Below are positions 1-8,167 of a DNA stretch of 39,381 nucleotides, one piece after another. Location: positions 1-39,381 of the forward strand of contig JAOHKZ010000020.1 of NCBI GenBank assembly GCA_028101545.1, given 5' to 3'. Both the position numbers and the translations under genes were made by a program. Within the stretch, counting starts at the first letter, position 1. The number at the start of each line of letters is the position of its first letter. This DNA comes from Opitutales bacterium. Lineage in GTDB: Bacteria > Verrucomicrobiota > Verrucomicrobiia > Opitutales > Seribacteraceae. The notes under the pieces were generated by a model. That model was given only the letters and a program-made list of their open reading frames with translations. It was not told the DNA's origin and did no database searches.

Positions 1-1
1 C

Positions 2-1918
2 ACCATAACTGATGACCTTGGTGGCACAACTATTCAAAATATTTCTCTTACTATCTCTGCGGTCGATGATGCACCATTTATCTTAAACCAACTACCCGAT
101 TTAAATATAACTGAAGATTCAAATGATCTTCAGATTCCAATCATTAATATTTTTTCTGATACTGATAACGATGATAATGATATATCTTTTATAGAGTCAA
201 ACTCTTCAGCACCTGATATCGCTCGAACGACTATAGTTGATAACTATCTAATAGTTTCTCTCCAACCAAATAAATACGGATATTCAACTATTACTTTAAA
301 AGCCCAATCGGGCGGAAAAGAAATTCAAGACTCGTTTAGTGTTACCATTGAAGCAGTAAACGATGCACCAACAAATATCACCCTCTCAAATTCAAACATC
401 TCTGAAAATCAACCCGTAGGTACTTCTATAGGGCAAATTAATGCTGATGATGTAGATTTTAATTCCTCCCTTTCTTTCAGTTTAGTGAACCCAACCGGTC
501 TTTTTTCGCTTAGTTCAACTGGAATGCTTAGCACTAATTCACTTTTTGATTTCGAAACAAACTCCTCTAATTATTCGATTCTAGCAAGAGCGATAGATGA
601 GCATGGATTATATGTCGAGTCTACTTTCTCCATAACTCTAGAAAATGTCCTTGAGGATTTCGATAATGATGGAATTGAAGACCACTATGATAGTGATGAT
701 GATAACGATGGATTTTCTGATAGTGCTGAAATAGCCTATGGTTCAGATCCTCGGAACAACCAATCTATTGCTAACATAGCTCCCCAGCACTTGGAAATCA
801 ATGCGAGTTCTATTCAGGAGAATCAAGCAGTCGGATCTCTGGTTTGCTCTATTCTCGGAATTGACTCAGATCAAAACTCTACTCTTACATACTCATTAGT
901 GAATGGACAAGGTTCTGAACATAACAACCTTTTCTTTATCGATTTAAACCAAACATTAAGAACCAATACTATATTTGATTTCGAAACAAATTCGACAGTA
1001 ATGTCCATCAGAATAAAAGTAAGTGATCAATTCAATGCGGTTTTAGAAAAATCGTTTGAAATTTCATTAACTGACATAGACGAAATAGCACCAGTTGTAT
1101 CACTCCACGGAGAAAATGAAATATCTCTTTTTGTAGGTCAAACTTATGTTGAACAAGGTGCATCCTGGCTGGATAACTATGACGGAACGGGACAACTTGA
1201 ACCAGACAACCAATTTGACCAGACTCAACCCGGTGATTATCAACTCTATTATCAATATACTGATAAAGCGGGAAATTTATCTAATATTGTAACCCGAGTT
1301 ATTAAAGTACGCATCCCTAACATTCCAATTGTTCAAACATTAAGTTTTGAAAAACTTGACCAAATTAATTTTAGGTTCAGTGGAAAAGTAATAGGAAATG
1401 GAGGAGCACCAATTTTGGAAAAAGGAATTTTAATTAGTAAAAATTTCGACCTGAACACACCCATTCGTATTCCTGTTATCGGCAACACACCTATTGGTGA
1501 TTTCTCTTCAACCGCCAAACTAAATTTTGACACTCAGTATTACTATTGTGCATATGCAAAAAACCGGATGGGTGAAAATAGAGGTTCAATTCAAAAAATA
1601 ATTACAGAAAAAGAAGTTCTCAACTGGATCGAACAACTACAAAATGGTGAAAGTAGGTGGCTCAATTCTCCATGGTTTGGTGATTTTGCTCATTACGAAC
1701 ATGGTTGGATATACCATATTGACTTAGGTTGGCTATTTGCACATCCATCTGAAGATAATGATATATGGCTTTGGTCAAAAGAACATAGTTGGGTCTGGAC
1801 TTCTCAAGGGGTGTATCCATACCTCTTCAAGCATTCATCAACTAATTGGCTTTATTTCCTGAAGAAAGAAAATGGACAAGCACGTTATTACGATTTCAAT
1901 ACTGAATCTGTTCACTAG
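2..1918 (+). CDS. Large cadherin/Ig-like repeat surface protein, 3' part (5' end outside window)
   Basis: The reading frame is open from base 2 to the TAG at 1916-1918, about 638 residues, so this is the C-terminal part of a longer secreted protein. Visible in order: two cadherin-like/bacterial Ig-like repeats with linkers ending AVDDAP and AVNDAP; an Asp-rich calcium-binding stretch resembling thrombospondin type 3 repeats (from about 656, pattern DxDxDGxxD); another cadherin-like repeat (NIAPQHL...DIDEIAP); a DUF5011-like Ig domain (about 1080-1310, with VGQTYVEQGASWLDN and YTDKAGNLS); a fibronectin-like segment; and a Trp-rich C-terminal segment (about 1615-1918) with ten tryptophans in some 85 residues, including SPWFGDF and GWIYHIDLGWLF. 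The role is probably adhesion or cell-surface display; no catalytic domain is visible. An internal GTG at 485 is a less likely start because the frame and its repeats continue upstream. Confidence 0.85.
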   Translation, partial: TITDDLGGTTIQNISLTISAVDDAPFILNQLPDLNITEDSNDLQIPIINIFSDTDNDDNDISFIESNSSAPDIARTTIVDNYLIVSLQPNKYGYSTITLKAQSGGKEIQDSFSVTIEAVNDAPTNITLSNSNISENQPVGTSIGQINADDVDFNSSLSFSLVNPTGLFSLSSTGMLSTNSLFDFETNSSNYSILARAIDEHGLYVESTFSITLENVLEDFDNDGIEDHYDSDDDNDGFSDSAEIAYGSDPRNNQSIANIAPQHLEINASSIQENQAVGSLVCSILGIDSDQNSTLTYSLVNGQGSEHNNLFFIDLNQTLRTNTIFDFETNSTVMSIRIKVSDQFNAVLEKSFEISLTDIDEIAPVVSLHGENEISLFVGQTYVEQGASWLDNYDGTGQLEPDNQFDQTQPGDYQLYYQYTDKAGNLSNIVTRVIKVRIPNIPIVQTLSFEKLDQINFRFSGKVIGNGGAPILEKGILISKNFDLNTPIRIPVIGNTPIGDFSSTAKLNFDTQYYYCAYAKNRMGENRGSIQKIITEKEVLNWIEQLQNGESRWLNSPWFGDFAHYEHGWIYHIDLGWLFAHPSEDNDIWLWSKEHSWVWTSQGVYPYLFKHSSTNWLYFLKKENGQARYYDFNTESVH

Positions 1919-2005
1919 ATTTTGCCACAGCTTTAAAATTACAATTACAAATTTTCAAGGATTAAAATACATAAATTTTGGACTAGTAGGAGTAAAATTT
2001 CGAAT

Positions 2006-2632
2006 TTGAAATTTTTTATTCCACATTTCATATCCATAACTCTTTACTCGTTGCTTATTCTAAAAGTGCATGGAAAAGAAGAAAATAATGATCTGTATTG
2101 GGTAAAAATTAAAGAAGAAAGTGGGGTATCCGTTTACAATGCGAAGATCGATGGAAAAATTGCAATTCGGGGTGTCGGCAAAATCAAAGGAAAACCTGCC
2201 CAACTCGTGTCCCTCATCGAAAATCCAGCAAAATGGGCAAATTGGATTGAGAACTTTAAATCAGGTAAGCTAGTCGCAAAGATAAATTCAAATAATAAAA
2301 TTTTTTATCAATCTTTTAATTCCCCTTTTCCCGTGAGCGACCGAGATGTAGTTTACGAATCAAAAATATTTCGGGATAAACCCAAAATTATTCATATTGA
2401 AATGAAATCGATAGAGCATCCAGGTGCTCCTAAAACGATTGGTGTTCGCATAAACATTATTTTCACCCGATATTATATAGAAGCATTAAATGATAATACG
2501 ATGCTGGTAAGATTTGAATCATTATCTCATCCTGGTGGTGCTATACCTGATTTCTTGCTAAATTGGGTAAGTGCGAGTTATCCCATTACTCTCTTTAAGA
2601 GTTTAAGGAGAGAATTAAGAAATATGTTATAA
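2006..2632 (+). CDS. Secreted START-domain (lipid-binding) protein
   Basis: The protein has 208 residues: an N-terminal hydrophobic signal peptide of about 23 residues, then a single START-like domain (SRPBCC fold). Supporting features are the N-terminal WVKIKEESGVSVY, the middle AKWANWIENF and SPFPVSDRDVVYES, and the C-terminal HPGGAIPDFLLNWVS, which are typical spacing and motifs of bacterial START proteins. Family members bind lipids or other hydrophobic ligands in a cavity; the ligand cannot be read from sequence. The start is TTG at 2006, with an AGGAG at 1988-1992, 13 bases upstream; no in-frame ATG lies near the signal peptide. The gene stands alone, 87 bases after the surface protein, and is followed by a terminator hairpin. 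Confidence 0.8.
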   Translation: MKFFIPHFISITLYSLLILKVHGKEENNDLYWVKIKEESGVSVYNAKIDGKIAIRGVGKIKGKPAQLVSLIENPAKWANWIENFKSGKLVAKINSNNKIFYQSFNSPFPVSDRDVVYESKIFRDKPKIIHIEMKSIEHPGAPKTIGVRINIIFTRYYIEALNDNTMLVRFESLSHPGGAIPDFLLNWVSASYPITLFKSLRRELRNML

Positions 2633-2646
2633 CAATCACAACCTAT

Positions 2647-2670
2647 AATTACCCTTTGAGGTAATTTTTT
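2647..2670 (+). terminator. Rho-independent terminator after START-domain gene
   Basis: A perfect 7-bp stem (AATTACC / GGTAATT) with a 6-base loop is followed by a run of T, starting 14 bases after the stop codon of the START-domain gene. Confidence 0.65.
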
Positions 2671-2982
2671 ACTTCATTCTCGATCTAACTCATTCACTAG
2701 ATTAGTCACCGAAAGTCGACATGAGCCTTATTCTCTGCTAAATTTTGTTCTACAATCTCGTTAAAAACTTCCTGACATTAAACTATTTTACGAAAGCTTG
2801 CATATTTTTAGTCTGCCTGCAAACATGTAGAAAAGATTGTAGTTTTAGACTAAATAAAACATCTTGTCACATGAGCGACTCAGAATATTTCACAATATAG
2901 ATGCAAGAGAATAACTTAGCACTAATCGCCACCAAAAAAATTTACTTAGCATTACATGCTAAACACTCGTTAAACCAAAATC
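2671..2982. other. Intergenic region with repeated ACTTAGCA motif and palindrome before sulfatase
   Basis: About 310 bases with no credible gene. The right end carries ACTTAGCA twice, at 2914-2921 and 2944-2951, exactly 30 bp apart. The second copy begins a perfect 7-bp inverted repeat TTAGCAT-TAC-ATGCTAA (2946-2962), ending 20 bases before the sulfatase ATG. This is a plausible operator, but no convincing -35/-10 pair was found. Confidence 0.35.
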
Positions 2983-4380
2983 ATGAAACTTAAAGTTACA
3001 ACTTTTCTCTTTCTTTTTTCATCTTTTACTTCAATCGCTAAGTTGCCCAATGTCGTAATCATGTTCATGGACGATATGGGATATGCTGACATTGGTCCTT
3101 TTGGAGCAAAGAGCTATCCTACTCCAAACCTTGATCGCATGGCAAAAGAGGGTAGAAAATTTACCGATTTCTATGTCACCCAAGCAGTCTGCTCTGCATC
3201 CCGGGCCGGTTTGCTTACCGGGTGCTATAATGTACGCATTGGCATACTCGGTGCACTTGGCCCCAAGTCAAACATCGGAATCAATCCAAACGAAGTAACC
3301 ATAGCAGAAATCTGCAAACAAAAAGGATATGCCACCGGATGTTTCGGAAAATGGCACCTGGGCCACCATAAAAAATTTCTGCCTATGCAACATGGCTTTG
3401 ATGAATACTTTGGTCTTCCCTATTCCAATGATATGTGGCCCTATCACCCAGGAGTTTTACACTTACCCATGGAGGAAAGAGTTAAAAGATGGCCCCATTT
3501 ACCTCTGATTGAGGGAAACAAGGTAATCAATTCCAAGGTTTCCGGAAAAGACCAGGAGCAACTCACCAAACAATATACTGAACGAGCAGTTTCCTTTATT
3601 GAAAAAAATAAAGATAAGCCATTTTTCGCCTATATTCCACATAGTATGGTTCATGTACCCCTTTATGTTTCCGAAAGATTTAAGGGTAAAAGTGGAGCCG
3701 GTTTATTCGGAGATGTAATGATGGAGGTGGACTGGTCCGTAGGAGAGATCATGAAAACTCTTCGCAAACATAAGCTGGAAAAAAACACCCTATTTCTTTT
3801 TACCTCAGATAATGGCCCCTGGCTTAATTACGGTGATCATGCAGGTTCAGCAGCACCACTACGCGAAGGAAAAGGTACGATGTTTGATGGAGGTTGCCGG
3901 GAACCCACCCTTGCCTGGTGGCCAGGAAAAATCCCAGCCAATTCAGTCTGTAAAGAACCAGCTATGACCATCGATCTTTTACCCACAATCACCAAAATGA
4001 TCGGTGCTAAATTACCAGGTCATAAGATTGACGGTAAAAATATCCTTCCGCTGATGCTCCGCGATGATGCCAAATCTCCTCAAAAAGCTTATTTCTTTTA
4101 CTACGGCAACCAACTGCAGGCAGTCAGACAGGGCAAATGGAAATTACACTTCCCTCATGGCTACCGAACTATGGCAGGTAAGCCCGGCGGTACCGGGGGG
4201 ATCCCAACCAATTACACACAGGCCAAAATTAACTTGGCTCTTTTTGATTTAGAGAAAGATATCGGCGAAACAAAAGATTTGAAGAACGAGTTTCCTGATG
4301 TCGTCCAAAGCCTTTCTGAACTAGGCAAAAATTTTGAACAAAAATTAAAAAAAACCAAGCGGCCAGTAGGGAAAATATAA
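2983..4380 (+). CDS. Secreted sulfatase (S1 family, arylsulfatase A type)
   Basis: The protein has 465 residues with a signal peptide (about residues 1-19). The N-terminal metal site is MDDMGY (Asp30, Asp31). The formylglycine motif is C70-S-A-S-R followed by AGLLTG, the CxAxR variant of the commoner CxPxR. Further sulfatase motifs are GKWHLGHH (about 121), HVPLY and the SDNGPW metal site. It would hydrolyse sulfate esters, probably on a polysaccharide or its fragments, in the periplasm or outside the cell. Activity depends on conversion of Cys70 to formylglycine by a maturase (FGE or anSME), which is not encoded here. The substrate cannot be assigned. The lipoprotein gene begins 18 bases downstream on the same strand. 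Confidence 0.93.
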   Translation: MKLKVTTFLFLFSSFTSIAKLPNVVIMFMDDMGYADIGPFGAKSYPTPNLDRMAKEGRKFTDFYVTQAVCSASRAGLLTGCYNVRIGILGALGPKSNIGINPNEVTIAEICKQKGYATGCFGKWHLGHHKKFLPMQHGFDEYFGLPYSNDMWPYHPGVLHLPMEERVKRWPHLPLIEGNKVINSKVSGKDQEQLTKQYTERAVSFIEKNKDKPFFAYIPHSMVHVPLYVSERFKGKSGAGLFGDVMMEVDWSVGEIMKTLRKHKLEKNTLFLFTSDNGPWLNYGDHAGSAAPLREGKGTMFDGGCREPTLAWWPGKIPANSVCKEPAMTIDLLPTITKMIGAKLPGHKIDGKNILPLMLRDDAKSPQKAYFFYYGNQLQAVRQGKWKLHFPHGYRTMAGKPGGTGGIPTNYTQAKINLALFDLEKDIGETKDLKNEFPDVVQSLSELGKNFEQKLKKTKRPVGKI

Positions 4381-4382
4381 AA

Positions 4383-4399
4383 TTATATTTTAAATATAA
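4383..4399. repeat. AT-rich palindrome abutting the lipoprotein start
   Basis: A perfect inverted repeat TTATATTT-T-AAATATAA fills the space between the sulfatase stop and the ATG of the next gene. It is all A/T, so it could be chance or a weak structure affecting translation. Confidence 0.3.
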
Positions 4400-4719
4400 T
4401 GGAATCGTTCCATATTAAAAATTTAATCCCAGTTCTAACTCTATTTTTTATTCTGGGCTGTGCACCGGACATGAATGAGGTTGTCCAAGAATGGAAAGAT
4501 AAAGGATGGACTCAAGTGAAAACACATGGAGTAAAAAAAGATTTCCATAGGCATGGAACTTTAATGAGCGAACAAGCACAAGCGGTTGAAGCTTCGTGGA
4601 TAGAAAATGGAAACAGAAAAACCAAGGTATACACCCAGGATTCACATCATTATTTGGCTTTACGCTTTTTCTGTAAAGACGGAGATGAATTTGTGATCGT
4701 TATGAGGAAAAGAAAATAA
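4399..4719 (+). CDS. Small lipoprotein of unknown function
   Basis: The protein has 106 residues. A hydrophobic N-terminus ends in a lipobox-like FILGC (Cys21 would be the lipidated residue), followed by a soluble domain of about 85 residues with many charged and aromatic residues (WKDKGWTQVKTHGVKKDFH, YLALRFFC). I recognise no family. It follows the sulfatase by 18 bases and shares its terminator, so the two are probably co-transcribed. It could be a partner or unrelated envelope protein; the sequence does not say. A 65-residue antisense frame over it is a shadow. Confidence 0.6.
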   Translation: MESFHIKNLIPVLTLFFILGCAPDMNEVVQEWKDKGWTQVKTHGVKKDFHRHGTLMSEQAQAVEASWIENGNRKTKVYTQDSHHYLALRFFCKDGDEFVIVMRKRK

Positions 4720-4723
4720 AAAA

Positions 4724-4749
4724 GGCGATGGATTTCTCCATCGCCTTTT
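4724..4749. terminator. Bidirectional terminator between lipoprotein and glutamine synthetase genes
   Basis: A perfect 9-bp stem GGCGATGGA / TCCATCGCC with a 4-base loop (TTTC). It is flanked by A-rich sequence on the left and TTTT on the right, so it works in both directions between two convergent genes. Confidence 0.85.
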
Positions 4750-4768
4750 AAAGTAAAACTTTTTGATA

Positions 4769-5788
4769 TTATTGAGACAATGCTTCCTTGGTTGTCTTAA
4801 TAATAACGGCAGCAATTTTATAAGGATCTCCGTTCGATGCTGGGCGACGATCTTCGAGACGGCCTTTCCATCCATCTTGAATCGTTCCGACAGGAATACG
4901 AATCGAAGCACCACGATCGGAAACTCCGTAACTAAACTTATCAATTGATTGAGTTTCGTGAGCACCTGTAAGACGCTGATTATTTTCCGCACCATAAACA
5001 CTGATATGACGATCAATATTTTTTCCAAATTCTTCGCAAATCTGCTTGAAGAGTTCTTCGCCACCGGTGTCACGCATGGCACCATTTGAAAAGTTTGCGT
5101 GCATACCCGAACCATTCCAATCTCCTTTTACCGGTTTTGGATGAAGGTCAATAACTAAGTCGTAACTTTCAGCTGTGCGCTCCAGAAGGTAACGGGCAAG
5201 CCAAATTTGATCACCTGCAGATGCTGCACCCTTGGCAAAAATTTGGTATTCCCACTGGCCCATCATGACCTCAGCATTGATACCTTCAACATTAAGGCCA
5301 GCTTCTAGACATAGATGAAGATGCTCATCAACTAAGTCACGGCCTTTGGTATTATTTGCCCCGACGGATGTGTAGTATGGGCCTTGTGGTGCGGGATACC
5401 CATCTTTGGGGAATCCTAATGGTAAATTAGTTTCAGGATCGATCAAAGTATATTCCTGTTCAAATCCAAACCAAAAATCGTCATCGTCGTCGTCAATTAA
5501 TGCACGACCATTGGATTCATGAGGAGTACCGTCTCCGTTAAGAACTTCACACATCACAAGCCATCCATCACCGCCAAAACGATCAGGATCTGGATAAACT
5601 GCGACTGGTTCTAAAAGACAATCGGAAGAGTCTCCAGTAGCTTGCTCTGTAGAAGAGCCATCAAAAGACCATTGCTTCGTGTCTTCAAGCTTTCCGCTGA
5701 AATCTTCGACGATTAACGTTTTACTGCGTAGGCTCTGCGTAGGCTGATAGCCGTCGAGCCAGATATATTCTAGTTTATGCTTACTCAT
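4769..5788 (-). CDS. glnII: Glutamine synthetase, type II (eukaryotic-like)
   Basis: The enzyme makes glutamine from glutamate, ammonium and ATP in the cytoplasm. It has 339 residues, typical of the short GSII class rather than the roughly 470-residue GSI. Motifs visible: beta-grasp N-terminus with WSFDGSSTEQA (about 40-50); active-site FGFEQEYTL (107-115); PAPQGPYY; GINAEVMMGQWEYQ (169-182); GSGMHANFSN in the ATP-binding region; NQRLTGAHET; and YGVSDRGASIRIP near the C-terminus. An unusual run of six Asp (99-104) sits just before the catalytic FGFEQEY. The ATG start gives the family N-terminus directly. It is probably monocistronic. It would assimilate the ammonium released by the urease encoded further along the window (functional inference). 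Confidence 0.95.
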   Translation of the reverse strand: MSKHKLEYIWLDGYQPTQSLRSKTLIVEDFSGKLEDTKQWSFDGSSTEQATGDSSDCLLEPVAVYPDPDRFGGDGWLVMCEVLNGDGTPHESNGRALIDDDDDDFWFGFEQEYTLIDPETNLPLGFPKDGYPAPQGPYYTSVGANNTKGRDLVDEHLHLCLEAGLNVEGINAEVMMGQWEYQIFAKGAASAGDQIWLARYLLERTAESYDLVIDLHPKPVKGDWNGSGMHANFSNGAMRDTGGEELFKQICEEFGKNIDRHISVYGAENNQRLTGAHETQSIDKFSYGVSDRGASIRIPVGTIQDGWKGRLEDRRPASNGDPYKIAAVIIKTTKEALSQ

Positions 5789-5892
5789 AGATTTTAATAA
5801 TAAGGGATGCCATTTAGGGGCTGTTAATCCTTAGTGAAAAGGAAAGGTACCTAAAGTAAATAGCAAAACGAATGCCAAAGAGAAATGCACGC

Positions 5893-5915
5893 TAAAAAAG
5901 TAAAATAATTTTACT
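5893..5915 (-). terminator. Probable AT-rich terminator of the yqgE-like gene
   Basis: A perfect inverted repeat AGTAAAAT / ATTTTACT around one base (5899-5915) is followed on the minus strand by a run of T. It lies 18 bases past the stop of the YqgE-like gene. The stem is AT-rich, so the call is moderate. Confidence 0.45.
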
Positions 5916-5932
5916 GATTTAAAAAAAATCAA

Positions 5933-6505
5933 TCAGTTCTTGGCAGGATTCTCGGGGCAATCAGCCAAAAGGCGTAATTCATCGCTTATGGAGCCAACCG
6001 TTTTTTTCCAAATTTTCTTTTCCTGCTCCATTTTAGAGAAAAGCTCATGGTCCAGAGTCGAGACTAACCATGCATCTTCTTCCAATTCATCTTCAAGCTG
6101 CCCAGGAGACCATCCGGAATGACCAACAAAACAGGCAATCTCAATAGAATTGTTTTCAGTCCGTAAAGCTTCAGCTTTTTCCAAATCAATTCCAAAATAA
6201 AGTTTAAAGGATGATGGCGACTCCAGCCATTCCCACGCTGCCACAATAAGTTTATCTTTCTCAACAGGCCCACCCTCAAAAACAGGAACTTGCGAAAAAC
6301 TTTTATTCTGAAAAGAACTATCCAATTCACCAAGTGTCTGGCCAAGTGGCCGGTTTAAAATAACGCCCAAGCTTCCTTGTTCTTCCGAATGGGCAGAAAT
6401 AAAAAGAATACTCTTAAAGAAATTGGGGTCTAACAGAGTGGGATGAGAAAGAAGTATACTACCTGATAAACAAGTTGAGCTTTTATATCTTTGCGTAAGA
6501 TTCAA
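5933..6505 (-). CDS. YqgE/AlgH (UPF0301) family protein
   Basis: The protein has 190 residues, close to the usual length of this family. Diagnostic stretches are SGSILLSHPTLLDPNFFKSILFI near the N-terminus, then GSLGVILNRPLGQTLGEL, FEGGPV, and GHSGWSPGQLEDELEEDAWLV in the second half. The family is widespread; its biochemical role is poorly defined (AlgH was named for an effect on alginate synthesis in Pseudomonas). The protein is cytoplasmic with no signal peptide. The start is TTG (MNLTQRY); no ATG lies between it and the conserved N-terminal motif. The next gene on the strand ends 68 bases upstream, so co-transcription is possible. Confidence 0.9.
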   Translation of the reverse strand: MNLTQRYKSSTCLSGSILLSHPTLLDPNFFKSILFISAHSEEQGSLGVILNRPLGQTLGELDSSFQNKSFSQVPVFEGGPVEKDKLIVAAWEWLESPSSFKLYFGIDLEKAEALRTENNSIEIACFVGHSGWSPGQLEDELEEDAWLVSTLDHELFSKMEQEKKIWKKTVGSISDELRLLADCPENPAKN

Positions 6506-6573
6506 GGGTTAAAAGTGTTTATCAATTAACATCGATGCAATTATAAAAATTGCAAGCAGAAGATTGAAGAATC

Positions 6574-6912
6574 TTATTTTATTACTTCGGCGGTCTCCTC
6601 AGATTCTATTTTAGCCGAAGTCGCTACCGGATTTTCGGTTGATAGATCTTCATCAACCTGTCCGGGCACCTCCGGTGGTGCAGTCGCTTCCGCATCTCCC
6701 CACTGCTCTTCATACAGAGCTTTTAAATGAGTAAAAACTTCAACTATTGAGTTGTCTCCTTCAATTTCAAACAATTTAAGAATTAATTCCTTATTGTTTT
6801 TTAATTGTAGTCGCTTCCCCAGAGTTTCCATCCCCCTGTAACTATTAATAATTTCCCTTGCTTCTTCTTGCTTTGCAAGAATCCGCTTTGCTTCTCGATA
6901 AGTAATGCTCAT
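6574..6912 (-). CDS. Small soluble protein of unknown function
   Basis: The protein has 112 residues, starts with ATG, and has no signal peptide or membrane segment. The first 75 residues are rich in charged and helix-forming residues (YREAKRILAKQEEAREIINSY, then LKNNKELILKLFEIEG). The last 35 are acidic and Pro/Ser/Thr-rich (PGQVDEDLSTENPVAT), probably disordered. I do not recognise a family. It lies just upstream of the yqgE-like gene on the same strand and diverges from the protease gene across a 244-base region in which I see no other gene. It is likely real from its codon pattern and lack of a better competing frame. Confidence 0.5.
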   Translation of the reverse strand: MSITYREAKRILAKQEEAREIINSYRGMETLGKRLQLKNNKELILKLFEIEGDNSIVEVFTHLKALYEEQWGDAEATAPPEVPGQVDEDLSTENPVATSAKIESEETAEVIK

Positions 6913-7156
6913 AATATCTATTTAGATTGCTTCGAAGGTAAAACGTTCGAAGAGTTTTTAATCTCTTGTAATTTTTCAGATACAAGTCCCACGATATATC
7001 CTTAGAATCTATGTAAGCTTGGCTCGATTAAAAAATGTATTTTGTGAATAAGTTTTTTCTTTCGTCAACAACTCGGATCATTTAACGAAAGAACTACCTG
7101 TTGATTTTAGGTAAGTTAAGTTTTACAGAATCAAAATCATCTTTGATGATAGCCAA

Positions 7157-8119
7157 ATGAAATATTTATTGAGATTCTTTTTTTACCTCTGCCTTATATT
7201 TTTTTCGTTCACCATTCAATTTTTACATGCAGAAGATGATTTGTATCTAAAGATTGCACCAAGTTGTGTGGAGATTCTTGTAAATGGACGTTTGGATGGT
7301 TCGGGAGTAATATGCGATAAAGAAGGATTGGTCCTAACCGCCTTTCATGTTGTAAAAAAAAGAAACAAAAAAATTGAGGCGTTGTCTAAATCGTTGGGAC
7401 GGCTACCTTTGAAATTAATTGCAACAAATCGTAGTAGTGACCTTGCACTGTTCACATTACCACCAAAAAAGAAGGCTTACCCTGCTCTTTCTCTTGCTAA
7501 GAATATTCCCAAGGAAGGAACAGATGTATTTTTAATGGCATCTCCGATTTTTAGGCATCACCTTTTGCTCAAAGGAAGTATAGCCCGAAGGAGTGAAACA
7601 TTCTCATGGTATGATGAATCCTTTAAAAACACTTTCCCGATTTCTGGAATTGCCGCCCCAGGCAGTTCGGGTGGTCCTTGGGTAAATGCAAAGGGTGAAA
7701 TTTTTGCAATTCAAGTAGCCGGAGTCACCACAGATTTCGGGCACCAAGGAGTAAATTCGGCCGTTGGGGGAATGTCGTTAAAATCTTTTCTCGAAAAAAA
7801 AGAAAATGTTACTGTTCCCACTATACAAGCAGCAGTTGAAGAACTTTGGGGTCAATCCCCCCAACTTATCAAGAAAATACCCACTGGAGTGAGAGGGCTT
7901 TTATTCAGACAAGTTTATCCGCACGGGGTTTGTGCAAAAGCCGGAATAAAGGATGAGAATATTATGCTGCAAGCAGATGATCAAATTTTCGAAAGGGTTG
8001 AACCCTTTGTAAAATACATTAGGTCGAGAAAGATTGGAGAAGAAATTAAATTTTTAATCTGCAATTCAACTGGTAAGAATAAAAAAGTTGTTACCGTAAA
8101 ACTAGCCGAATTAAAATAA
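7157..8119 (+). CDS. Secreted trypsin-like serine protease with PDZ domain (HtrA/Deg-like)
   Basis: The protein has 320 residues. A signal peptide (about 1-25) is followed by a trypsin-like domain (about 28-215) with an intact apparent triad: His64 in LTAFHVV, Asp95 in SSDLALF and Ser171 in GSSGGPW. A PDZ-like domain occupies about 235-318 (GLLFRQVYPHGVCAKAGIKDENIMLQADDQ). This matches HtrA/Deg envelope proteases, which degrade misfolded or specific periplasmic proteins, but the protein is shorter than DegP and has only one PDZ domain. The ATG start directly precedes the signal peptide. It is monocistronic and convergent with the YfiR-like gene. Confidence 0.88.
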   Translation: MKYLLRFFFYLCLIFFSFTIQFLHAEDDLYLKIAPSCVEILVNGRLDGSGVICDKEGLVLTAFHVVKKRNKKIEALSKSLGRLPLKLIATNRSSDLALFTLPPKKKAYPALSLAKNIPKEGTDVFLMASPIFRHHLLLKGSIARRSETFSWYDESFKNTFPISGIAAPGSSGGPWVNAKGEIFAIQVAGVTTDFGHQGVNSAVGGMSLKSFLEKKENVTVPTIQAAVEELWGQSPQLIKKIPTGVRGLLFRQVYPHGVCAKAGIKDENIMLQADDQIFERVEPFVKYIRSRKIGEEIKFLICNSTGKNKKVVTVKLAELK

Positions 8120-8134
8120 ACAAAAATTCGAGAT

Positions 8135-8160
8135 AAAAGCCCGTAACAGGCATTTTTTTT
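8135..8160 (+). terminator. Possible terminator after the protease gene
   Basis: A short GCC/GGC stem with a preceding A-run that can pair with the following eight T residues. The GC stem is only 3 bp, so the call is weak, but it lies 20-40 bases after the stop and before a convergent gene. Confidence 0.4.
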
Positions 8161-8167
8161 AGAAAAG

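Noticed and set aside
4660-5115. Minus-strand frame of 151 codons overlapping the glutamine synthetase gene
   Set aside because: Same strand but another frame of an unmistakable glnII; it also runs through the bidirectional terminator.
5789-5892. Possible regulatory RNA or NtrC-type site upstream of glnII
   Set aside because: Only A-rich sequence with a GGTACC palindrome; no TGCACC-type NtrC pair and no convincing RNA fold were seen.
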